NCBI RefSeq assembly: GCF_024519315.1
Contig: NZ_JANIIC010000038.1
Coordinates: 45,649-109,648 of the forward strand
Length of the DNA stretch: 64,000 bases
Direction of reading: 5' to 3'
DNA from: Streptomyces malaysiensis subsp. samsunensis
Lineage (GTDB): Bacteria > Actinomycetota > Actinomycetes > Streptomycetales > Streptomycetaceae
Shown: piece by piece, positions 34,618-41,897 of the stretch
Numbering within the stretch: position 1 is the first letter of the stretch
Layout: each line of letters opens with the position of its first letter
The notes under the pieces: model-generated
Told to the model about the DNA's origin: nothing
The model's database searches: none
Seen by the model: the letters and a program-made list of their open reading frames with translations, nothing else
Translations under genes and position numbers: made by a program

Positions 34618-35871
34618 TCAGCCGCCGGTGGAATTCCAGGTCACCGGAAGCGTGCGCAGCCCGCGCATGATGAGCCCGCCGCGCCATCGCAGATCCTCCG
34701 GATCGGCCGCGAGCCGCAGTCCGGGCAGCCGCCGCAGCAGGGTGCCGATCGCGGTCCGGGCCTCCAGCCGGGCCAGCGGGGCGCCCAGACAGTAATGGAT
34801 GCCGTGGCCGTAGCCGAGGTGCTGATTGTCCCGGCGGGTGAGGTCGAGGACATCCGGCGCCGCGAACCGCTCGGGGTCCCGGTCGGCGGCGGCGAGCACC
34901 ACCAGCACCGGCTCGCCCTCGGCGATGCGCTGCCCCGCGAGGGTGAGCGGCTCGGTGGCGAACCGCCAGGTGGCGATCTCCACGGGTCCGTCGTAGCGCA
35001 GCAGCTCCTCGACCCCGGCGGCCAGCAGCCGCTCGTCCCCTTCTTCCACCGCCCGCTGCATATGGGCGCGCTGCTCCGGATTGCGCAGCAGTGCGTAGAC
35101 GCCGTTGCCGATCAAGTTGATGGTCGTTTCGAAGCCGGCGAAAAGAAGCACGAAGCACATCGCGGCGGCCTCGTTCTCGGTGAGGTGCTCACCGTGGTCG
35201 CTGGCCCGGATCAGCCCCGAGATCAAGTCCTCGCCGAAATCGCCGCGCTTGCGGTGGATCAGCTCGGCGAGGTACCCGCGGATCCGCTTCACCGCTCGGG
35301 CCACTCCGCCCCGGGGCCCGGAGCCGTGGCGGATCATCATGCCCGCCCAGTCCCGCAGATCGTCCTGGTCCTCCCGCGGCACCCCGAGCAGATCGCAGAT
35401 GGCATAGATAGGGAGGGGAAAGGCGAACTCATGGATGAGGTCCGCCTCTCCCCTCTCCTCGAAGGCGTCGATGAGCTGATCGGTGAGGGTCCGCACCCGG
35501 GGGGCGAACTCGGCCACCCGGCCCGGGGTGAACGCCTTCGACACCAGCCGCCGCAGCCGGGTGTGGTCCGGCGGGTCGATATTGAGCAGATGCGTCATCA
35601 GCTCGGCGCTGCGCTCCCCGGGGATGCCCACCTTGCCCTTGGCGTGGGCCGCCGCGCTGTGCCGCTGGGGGTTCTTCGAGAGCCGGGGATCGGCCAGCGC
35701 CTTCTTTGCATCCGCGTAACGGGTCACCAGCCAGGCGTCGACACCGCTGGGCAGCGTGGTGCGGTGCACGGGGGCGTGGTCGCGTAGCCAGGCGTACGCA
35801 GGGTAGGGATCGGTGGCGAACTCCCAGGTGAAGAGGGTGGGAGCGGAGCTGTCACAGGGCTGTTCCGACAC
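34618..35871 (-). CDS. Cytochrome P450, CYP107-like
   Basis: A 417-residue soluble P450 with all canonical elements: I-helix FAGFETT, K-helix ExxR in EELLRY, and haem loop GYGHGIHYCLGAPLA with the ligand Cys361. The N-terminal TLFTWEFATDPYPAYAWL resembles CYP107 enzymes. Its place beside the Rpf genes matches what I recall of CYP107U1 in S. coelicolor, which affects sporulation; I have not been able to check this. GTG at 35871 has a GGGGGG ribosome binding site. Confidence 0.88.
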   Translation of the reverse strand: MSEQPCDSSAPTLFTWEFATDPYPAYAWLRDHAPVHRTTLPSGVDAWLVTRYADAKKALADPRLSKNPQRHSAAAHAKGKVGIPGERSAELMTHLLNIDPPDHTRLRRLVSKAFTPGRVAEFAPRVRTLTDQLIDAFEERGEADLIHEFAFPLPIYAICDLLGVPREDQDDLRDWAGMMIRHGSGPRGGVARAVKRIRGYLAELIHRKRGDFGEDLISGLIRASDHGEHLTENEAAAMCFVLLFAGFETTINLIGNGVYALLRNPEQRAHMQRAVEEGDERLLAAGVEELLRYDGPVEIATWRFATEPLTLAGQRIAEGEPVLVVLAAADRDPERFAAPDVLDLTRRDNQHLGYGHGIHYCLGAPLARLEARTAIGTLLRRLPGLRLAADPEDLRWRGGLIMRGLRTLPVTWNSTGG

Positions 35872-36519
35872 CCCCCGACGATACCGGCGAGGGCCCGCCC
35901 CGCCCGGTCTGCCGGAAGTACCGGGAGACGAGCGAAATAACGGAATAAGCGAAACAAAGCGAATAAAGGAGTCATGAGCGGGATGAATGGCTAGCGGAAT
36001 TCACCATTCATCTCCACACACCCTTCACGATCCACACACAGCGCGGGTCGAATGCCCGGATATCTGATGGCTGAGGCCCCCGTTCGGCGGATGCCCGCGC
36101 CGCCCTGGTACGAACCCCCGAGACCTGCCCTGACGTCGGTCAACGCAGTGAACTGGCGGTGCATATGAGCCAACGTCAGATGAACGAATGGGACTGGGGC
36201 ACATGCGCGGAGACCGGGGTTACCGGTGATACGATCACCGCGCTTGCCAGGCGAGCCAAGGGCGCGTAAGACACACGGCGATCCGGCACATCAGCCGAGA
36301 GGATCCCCACTCTGAGGAGCATTATGCCGCCAGTTGGGCATATGGAGCCGTTCCGGCGCACCGACGCCTGTGCGCTGCCGTCGGCAAGACGAGTGCGATG
36401 TCCCCGGAACCCGCGGGCGCCGTACGGGCGCTGACTTACCGCCGCTCAGACCATTCCAGACGCAAACGCACCACACCCCCTAAAGTCCCTGGCGGTCTAG
36501 TCGTTTAAAGAGAGTCTCA
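35872..36519. promoter_or_regulatory. 648-bp divergent intergenic region upstream of the conservon
   Basis: No convincing gene is seen. The first 150 bp are A/T-rich and include a six-codon ORF (35974-35994) behind AAAGGAG. A 7-bp-arm palindrome CGGTGAT-ACG-ATCACCG lies at 36224-36240. TTGCCA-N17-TAAGAC (36244-36272) could be a rightward promoter for the conservon about 250 bp before cvnA. Confidence 0.4.
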
Positions 36520-37665
36520 ATGACGCAATATCTACAGGATCCAGCACTCTGGGCCCTGATCGCTGGCACGCCTCTCGCCGCAACCGCCATTATCCGCGGG
36601 CGAAGGGCGCGGGCGAATCTGCGCCAGGAGAAGGCGGAGCTCGAGAAACGCTCGGCCGAGCTCGAGAACAATTACGCCGAGGCGGTGCAGGACGCCCAGA
36701 GTCGCGCCGAGGAAGCCACCAAGAGCGCGCTGAAGTCCGCTATGCGTACGCTTCAGGGTCTCGCCAACGAGCAGCAGCTGGCCCTCTCCAAGACACAGGA
36801 AAAGTACGGCGAGCACCAGCTTCTCCAGGACCTCCTGGAGATCGACCACATGAACTCGCAGTTCGGTCGGCGTGCCCAGTCCATCGCGGTGCTCTGTGAC
36901 GGCTGGCTGGGCCGGCAGCGGGCCGTGGCCTCGGTGTACGACGTGGTGCGCAGCGCGAAGGGCCGCATCCGTCACTACACCCGGGTGGAGATCCGCTCGC
37001 AGAGCAACTTCGCCCTGGTGAGCCGGGCCGTGGAGCCGGTCGCACTGGCGCTGGCCGAGCTTTTGGACAACGCGACCAGTTACTCCGCTCCCGACTCGCC
37101 GATCGACATCACCATTCGTACCGTCCCCAAGGGCGTCTGCGTCATCATCGACGACGCCGGCGTCGGTATGAACGAGGAGGAGAAGAACCGGGCGGACAAG
37201 CTGCTCTCGGCCACGCACGCCACAGGTGTAACAGGACTCGGCAATCCGCCGCAGTTCGGTTTCGCGGTGATCGGTGTGCTCGCCGCGCGCTACGGCTTCA
37301 CGGTGTCCGTCGATTCGGCCTCTCCCTACGGTGGTGTACGCGCGGTTGTGCTTCTCCCCGAGGACCTTCTGACCAATATGCCCGAGCCGGAAGAGCAGCC
37401 GACGACCCACGTTCCCGACGCGGCCGACGAGCCGCATATGAGCGGTTCCACCTTGAGTGCTTCCACCGTGAGCGGTTCCACCACCGGGGGCCTGCCCAAA
37501 CGTCGCCGCAAGGGTGCGATTTCCATCGTCCCCAGAACGGACGCCCAGGGTGCCCAGGGCCGGACGAGCGAGGAAACCGCTTCGATCATGGGCGCCTTCC
37601 AGCGCGGCACTCAGTCCGGACGCTCAGCATCAAACCCGAACAGGGAAGGGCATGATCCTCAGTGA
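36520..37665 (+). CDS. cvnA: Conservon CvnA: sensor-kinase-like ATPase
   Basis: A 381-residue protein. One N-terminal hydrophobic helix (about 8-25) is followed by a coiled coil (30-100) and a HATPase_c domain: N-box LAELLDNATSYS near 180, G1 DDAGVGMN near 211 and GLGNPPQFGFAVIGVLAARYG near 240. There is no large extracellular sensor and no obvious phospho-acceptor His. The C-terminus is Ser/Thr-rich and disordered. CvnA proteins gather CvnB, C and D at the membrane in a GPCR-like module. It overlaps cvnB by 4 nt. Confidence 0.88.
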   Translation: MTQYLQDPALWALIAGTPLAATAIIRGRRARANLRQEKAELEKRSAELENNYAEAVQDAQSRAEEATKSALKSAMRTLQGLANEQQLALSKTQEKYGEHQLLQDLLEIDHMNSQFGRRAQSIAVLCDGWLGRQRAVASVYDVVRSAKGRIRHYTRVEIRSQSNFALVSRAVEPVALALAELLDNATSYSAPDSPIDITIRTVPKGVCVIIDDAGVGMNEEEKNRADKLLSATHATGVTGLGNPPQFGFAVIGVLAARYGFTVSVDSASPYGGVRAVVLLPEDLLTNMPEPEEQPTTHVPDAADEPHMSGSTLSASTVSGSTTGGLPKRRRKGAISIVPRTDAQGAQGRTSEETASIMGAFQRGTQSGRSASNPNREGHDPQ

Positions 37666-38063
37666 ACAACGACCTGTCATGGATGCTTGAGAGCGCCCTG
37701 GAAGTACCAGGGGCTCGTCACGCGATCCTGGTCTCCGCCGACGGTCTGCTGATGGCCCGTTCTCAAGAGGTCGCAAAGGACGAGGCCGACACCGTCGCGG
37801 CGGCGATGAGCGGCATCCAGTCGCTGAGCCGCACCATGGCCGGCTTCTGCGGTGGCACCCATATGACGTGGCGCCAGACCCTGGTCGAGTTCGACGGTGG
37901 CTGGGTCTTCCTCATCTCCGCGGGTGAGGGCGCCTATCTGGCGGTCTCCTCCGCTCCGGATGTCGACATGGCCGACATCACCTTCCGGATGCAGCAGCTT
38001 GTCGGGCAGCTCGGCAAGGCGCTGACCACACCACCTCGCGAAAACACCGGTATCCAGGCATGA
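37662..38063 (+). CDS. cvnB: Conservon CvnB: Roadblock/LC7 protein
   Basis: A 133-residue Roadblock/LC7 domain protein (LSWMLESALEVPGARHAILVSADG, SRTMAGFCGG, VFLISAGEGAYLAV). Such proteins act as GTPase regulators (MglB-like) for the CvnD GTPase. The GTG start overlaps the cvnA stop and its own stop overlaps the cvnC start (ATGA). Confidence 0.9.
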   Translation: MNNDLSWMLESALEVPGARHAILVSADGLLMARSQEVAKDEADTVAAAMSGIQSLSRTMAGFCGGTHMTWRQTLVEFDGGWVFLISAGEGAYLAVSSAPDVDMADITFRMQQLVGQLGKALTTPPRENTGIQA

Positions 38064-38431
38064 CGGCACCAGGCGAGCAGGAGCCCGAGTCCGCTCAATT
38101 AGTGCGACCGTACGTCATCACCAACGGTCGAGGGCTCCCGGAGAATGACCAGTTCAACCTGATCACACTGGTCACCGCGTCCGAACAGAGACAACCCGGT
38201 CATCTCGACCCGGAGAAGCGCAGGCTCTTGGAGCTGTGCGCGGGTGGTTACCTCTCGGTTGCCGAGATAGCCGGGCATATGGGGCTTCCGATCGGCATCG
38301 TGAAGGTCCTGCTGTCCGATCTCTCGACGGACGGATATCTGGTCACCCGCGCCCCCGCGCCTCCCGCGCAGCTTGTCGATGTTTCGCTCCTTCAGGAGGT
38401 GCTGGATGGGCTCCAGGCCCGTTTCGGATGA
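38060..38431 (+). CDS. cvnC: Conservon CvnC: DUF742 protein with TTA codon
   Basis: A 123-residue DUF742 protein (VRPYVITNGR near 15, LCAGGYLSVAEIAGHMGLPIGIVKVLLSDL near 60-90, which is winged-helix-like). Codon 14 (38099-38101) is TTA, in frame, and requires the bldA tRNA. Because cvnC is coupled to cvnB and overlaps cvnD by 26 nt, stalling at this codon could lower CvnC and CvnD together. Confidence 0.9.
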   Translation: MTAPGEQEPESAQLVRPYVITNGRGLPENDQFNLITLVTASEQRQPGHLDPEKRRLLELCAGGYLSVAEIAGHMGLPIGIVKVLLSDLSTDGYLVTRAPAPPAQLVDVSLLQEVLDGLQARFG

Positions 38432-38996
38432 CGACGTCTATCTGAACGAAGCGGTGCAGATCGCGGCCAAGATCCTGGTCGTAGGGCACTTCGCGGTCGG
38501 CAAGACGACGTTCATCGGCACCATGTCCGAGATCCCTCCGCTGCGCACCGAGGAGCGGATGACTCAGGCCGGAGCCCACGTCGATGACCTCATGGGCACC
38601 CGGGGCAAGACCACGACCACCGTGGCCATGGACTTCGGTCGCCTCACGCTCAGCGACAGACTTGTCCTGTATCTCTTCGGCACACCTGGACAGGAACGCT
38701 TCGTCCAGGTGTGGGAGGACATGACCCGAGGCGCCCTCGGGGCACTGATTCTCGTCGATCCCGAACGGCTCAAGGAGTCCTTCCCGGTGATCGACTTGGT
38801 GGAGCACTACGGGCTCCCCTATGCGATTTCCGTCAACCACTTCGACGGCACACCGGACCGCCCCGACGAGGAATTGCGCGAGGCGCTCGATCTGCTGCCC
38901 GAGACCCCGATCGTCACCTGTGACGCACGTGACGAGAAGTCATCGGCCAACGCGCTGATAACGCTTGTCCGTTACCTACAGGAACGTACCCGCTAG
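38406..38996 (+). CDS. cvnD: Conservon CvnD: small Ras-like GTPase
   Basis: A 196-residue GTPase: G1 GHFAVGKT (27-34), G3 GTPGQERF, G4-like NHFD and G5-like region SSANA. The ATG at 38406, inside the end of cvnC, is chosen because GGAGGTGCTGG directly precedes it. It is followed after 9 bp by the P450. Confidence 0.9.
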   Translation: MGSRPVSDDDVYLNEAVQIAAKILVVGHFAVGKTTFIGTMSEIPPLRTEERMTQAGAHVDDLMGTRGKTTTTVAMDFGRLTLSDRLVLYLFGTPGQERFVQVWEDMTRGALGALILVDPERLKESFPVIDLVEHYGLPYAISVNHFDGTPDRPDEELREALDLLPETPIVTCDARDEKSSANALITLVRYLQERTR

Positions 38997-39005
38997 GAGC
39001 ACCTG

Positions 39006-40352
39006 ATGAACATGCAATCGGATTTTCCGGCGGTGCCACCACCCGGCTGCCCCGCCCATGGCAGCGGCAAGCGGGTGCCGCTGTACGGGACGGAGTTCGC
39101 CGCCGATCCGGGTGCCTACTACACGTATATGCGCTCGTACGGCCCGGCCGCGCCGGTAGAGCTCTCCCCGGGGGTCGAGGCCACGCTGGTCACCGACTAC
39201 TCGGCGGCGCTCCAGCTGCTTCAGAATCCGGACACCTTCCGGAAGGACTCGCGCCGCTGGCGCGACTACAACGAAGGCAAGGTCAGTCGGGACAATCCGG
39301 TCGTCCCGCTGCTGGAATACCGGCCGAACTGCATGTTCACCGATGGCGCCGAGCATATGCGGCTGCGTCAGGCGGTGACCGACAGCCTGGCCCGGGTGGA
39401 TGCGCATCGACTGAGCCGCCATGTCGAGCGCGTCTCGGAATATCTGATGGACCAGTTCCTCGCCCGGGGCTCCGCCGATCTGCTCAACGATTACGCCAAG
39501 CTGCTGCCGCTGTTCGTTTTCAATGAACTCTTCGGATGCCCGGCCGAGATCGGCGACCGGGTCATCTTCGGTATCTCCGGGATTTTCGACGGAATCAATG
39601 CGGAGAAGGCGAACGAGGTACTCGGCCAGAGCGTCGCCGAGCTCGTCCAGCTGAAGCGCAAGCAGCCCGGGGAGGATGTCACCTCCTGGCTTATGCAGCA
39701 CCATGCCCAGCTGAACGATGAAGAAATGGTTCATCAGCTGGTGCTGTTGCTGGGTTCCGGCGCCGAGCCCCAGCGGAATCTCATCGCCAACGCACTGCTG
39801 CTCCTGCTCTCCGACGAGCGGTACTCGGGAGCCGGGCTGCTGGTCGAGGACGCCATAGACGATGTGCTGTGGAACAGCCCGCCGATGGCCAACTACGCTC
39901 CGCATTATCCGGTTTCGGATGTGGACTTCGCCGGAACCCGGCTGCGGGCCGGCGATCTGGTACTGGTCTCCATCGCGGCCGCGAACACCGACCCGGCCCT
40001 GTCCGCCTCCCGGCAGCAGCTCAGCAAGCGGGCCCACCTCGCCTGGAGCGCCGGTCCGCACGCCTGCCCGGCCAAGGACACCGCTCAGCTCATTGGTGTG
40101 GTGGCCATCGAAAAACTGCTCAACAAGCTGCCGGACATCGAAATCGCGGTGCCGGAGTCGAGTCTCACTTGGCGTCCGGGCCCGTTCAACCGCGGGCTTA
40201 CCGCACTGCCCGCCCGATTCACTCCGATACGTACGGATAAACAGCCTGTTACCAGGCAGGAGATCCCCACGGGCGATCATCGCGCCCACGCCCAGAATAA
40301 GCAGGAGAGGGGCGGCTTGTGGAGTTCGTTCCTCACATGGTGGAGGGCGTGA
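39006..40352 (+). CDS. Conservon-associated cytochrome P450, CYP157-like, lacking ExxR
   Basis: A 448-residue P450 with the haem ligand Cys354 in SAGPHACPAK. Its K-helix reads DDVLWNSPP where ExxR should be, and its I-helix reads GSGAEPQ instead of AGxxT. Loss of ExxR is the known hallmark of CYP157, a family linked to conservons (CvnE). Whether it is a monooxygenase or a haem-based signalling partner is open. The C-terminus (SSFLTWWRA) is amphipathic and could touch the membrane. AGGAG precedes the ATG; it is the fifth gene of the cvn operon. Confidence 0.87.
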   Translation: MNMQSDFPAVPPPGCPAHGSGKRVPLYGTEFAADPGAYYTYMRSYGPAAPVELSPGVEATLVTDYSAALQLLQNPDTFRKDSRRWRDYNEGKVSRDNPVVPLLEYRPNCMFTDGAEHMRLRQAVTDSLARVDAHRLSRHVERVSEYLMDQFLARGSADLLNDYAKLLPLFVFNELFGCPAEIGDRVIFGISGIFDGINAEKANEVLGQSVAELVQLKRKQPGEDVTSWLMQHHAQLNDEEMVHQLVLLLGSGAEPQRNLIANALLLLLSDERYSGAGLLVEDAIDDVLWNSPPMANYAPHYPVSDVDFAGTRLRAGDLVLVSIAAANTDPALSASRQQLSKRAHLAWSAGPHACPAKDTAQLIGVVAIEKLLNKLPDIEIAVPESSLTWRPGPFNRGLTALPARFTPIRTDKQPVTRQEIPTGDHRAHAQNKQERGGLWSSFLTWWRA

Positions 40353-40456
40353 TCTAGGTCACACCAGGGTTCCTATTTCATACCGCATGAATGCTCAACA
40401 GGACGGGTAGGAAGTATCGCGCAATTTTTGTTGGCCAAAATCTAAGAGGAGCTGTC

Positions 40457-40702
40457 GTGAGGTCTCCCGCCGCCGACGACATCAGTGTCGGTCGACGATC
40501 AGCGGTTTCACTCATACCTCGACCGCACCCCCACCCCTGCGGCCAATCGAACACCTACCCTAATTTCGCGGAAGCACACGCGATAGGAACCCAGATACCC
40601 GCCCCACCGGGCGGGTATCTTCTCGTGGGACGTGAAGAGCGGGTTTTCCCGCCGCACAAACCCAAACAGCCGTTCCTCTCGATTCAGCGGGAGGTTCGAT
40701 GA
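40457..40702 (+). CDS. Small ORF translationally coupled to the prenyltransferase
   Basis: An 81-codon ORF begins at GTG 40457 with AAGAGGAG 5 nt upstream, among the best ribosome binding sites nearby. Its TGA overlaps the prenyltransferase ATG (ATGA). The peptide is Pro/His/Arg-rich, has no Trp and resembles no family I know. A strong hairpin (40594-40619) lies inside it. It may be a leader whose translation controls the downstream gene rather than a functional protein. Confidence 0.45.
   Translation: MRSPAADDISVGRRSAVSLIPRPHPHPCGQSNTYPNFAEAHAIGTQIPAPPGGYLLVGREERVFPPHKPKQPFLSIQREVR
40594..40619 (+). terminator. Hairpin (attenuator candidate) upstream of the prenyltransferase
   Basis: A perfect 11-bp stem GATACCCGCCC / GGGCGGGTATC with loop CACC is followed by TTCTCGT, about 80 bp before the prenyltransferase start. 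Ribosomes translating the 40457 ORF would open it. There is no U-run, so it could be a structural or attenuator element rather than a simple terminator. Confidence 0.55.
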
Positions 40703-41847
40703 ACGGTTTCCGTTCGGGTGAGGTGCTGCTCGGTGACCTCGCCACGGGGCAGCTGACCCAGCTGTGCCAGGTGGCGGGGTTGAGCGAGGCCGATACGGCC
40801 GCCTACAGGGGGGTGCTGATCGAGAGTCTGGGGGCCTCGGCCGGACGGCCGTTGGCCCTGCCGCCCCCGTCGCGAACCTTTCTCTCCGACGACCACAGCC
40901 CCGTGGAGTTCTCCCTGGCGTTCCTGCCGGGCCGGACTCCGGATTTGCGGGTGCTGGTGGAGCCGGGTTGCTCCAGCGGCGACGACTTGGCCGAAAATGG
41001 CCGGGCCGGTCTCCAGGCGATCCACGCCATGGCGGACCGCTGGGGGTTCTCGACCAACCAGCTCGACCGGCTCGAGGACCTGTTCTTCCCCGGCTCCCCC
41101 CAGGGCCCGATGGCCCTGTGGTGCGCTCTGGAGCTCCGCCCCGGCGGGGTCCCCGGGGTGAAGGTCTATCTCAACCCCTCGGCGAACGGCGCCGACCGGG
41201 CCGCCGAAACGATCCGCGAGGCGCTGGCCAGGCTGGGCCATCACCAGGCGTTCGACTCGCTGCCCCGGGCGGAGGGCTTCCCGTTCTTCGCCCTGGACCT
41301 CGGCGACTGGGACGCCCCACGGGTGAAGGTCTACCTCAAGCACCCCGGCCTGTCCCCCACCGAAGCGGGCTCCCTCGCCAGGATGACGCCCGCGCCGGGC
41401 CGGGAGGGGCTGGAGGAGTTCTTCCGCACCGCCGGCGACCTCCCCGCCCCCGGGGAACTCGGCGCCGACGACGAGGGCACCGACCGGCTCACCGGACGCC
41501 CCGCCCTCACCTGCCACTCCTTCACGGAGACGGCGAGCGGACTGCCCAGCGGATACACCCTCCACGTGCCCGTCCGCGACTACGTCCGGCACGACGGCGA
41601 GGCACGGGAGCGGGCAGTGGCCGTACTGCGCGGCAATGGCATGGACAGTACGGCCCTGGACCGGGCGCTGGCGGCAGTGAGCCCGCGCCCCCTCGGCGAC
41701 GGTGTGGGCCTGATCGCCTATCTGGCACTGGTCCACCAGCGCGGCCGACCGCTGCGGGTGACCGTCTACGTCTCCTCCGAGGCGTACGAGACACGGCCGC
41801 CCCGCGAGACGCTCCCCACCCGCGACCGGGTGCGGGCACGGCTGTGA
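40699..41847 (+). CDS. Tryptophan dimethylallyltransferase (DMATS-type, ABBA fold)
   Basis: A 382-residue aromatic prenyltransferase of the bacterial DMATS family. The repeated strand motifs LRVLVEPG, GVKVYLNP, RVKVYLKHPG and YTLHVPVRDY supply the pyrophosphate-binding Arg/Lys/Tyr shield. Bacterial relatives prenylate L-tryptophan at C5, C6 or C7 with DMAPP; pairing with a tryptophanase is typical of 6-DMATS clusters. GGGAGG precedes the ATG, which overlaps the upstream small ORF. The regiospecificity is not readable from sequence by eye. Confidence 0.85.
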   Translation: MNGFRSGEVLLGDLATGQLTQLCQVAGLSEADTAAYRGVLIESLGASAGRPLALPPPSRTFLSDDHSPVEFSLAFLPGRTPDLRVLVEPGCSSGDDLAENGRAGLQAIHAMADRWGFSTNQLDRLEDLFFPGSPQGPMALWCALELRPGGVPGVKVYLNPSANGADRAAETIREALARLGHHQAFDSLPRAEGFPFFALDLGDWDAPRVKVYLKHPGLSPTEAGSLARMTPAPGREGLEEFFRTAGDLPAPGELGADDEGTDRLTGRPALTCHSFTETASGLPSGYTLHVPVRDYVRHDGEARERAVAVLRGNGMDSTALDRALAAVSPRPLGDGVGLIAYLALVHQRGRPLRVTVYVSSEAYETRPPRETLPTRDRVRARL

Positions 41848-41897
41848 CATCCGCCGAGACACGGAACAACGAACAGAAGACAGGAGCAGCGGTCAGC

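Noticed and set aside
35974..35994. Six-codon ORF behind a good ribosome binding site (MSGMNG)
   Set aside because: It is too short to support as a gene and is leftward of both promoters I consider likely; I mention it only in the intergenic entry.
36520..37665. CvnA as a classical two-component histidine kinase
   Set aside because: There is no recognisable H-box, no adjacent response regulator, and the gene is embedded in a cvnABCD set.
40391..40702. Classical Trp-codon leader peptide upstream of the prenyltransferase
   Set aside because: No Trp codon occurs in the frames before the hairpin, so a trp-type attenuation model does not fit.
40764..41897. N-terminal extension of tryptophanase over the prenyltransferase
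   Set aside because: The extension is an out-of-frame reading of the prenyltransferase gene. Tryptophanase homology begins at EPYRIKVVEP.
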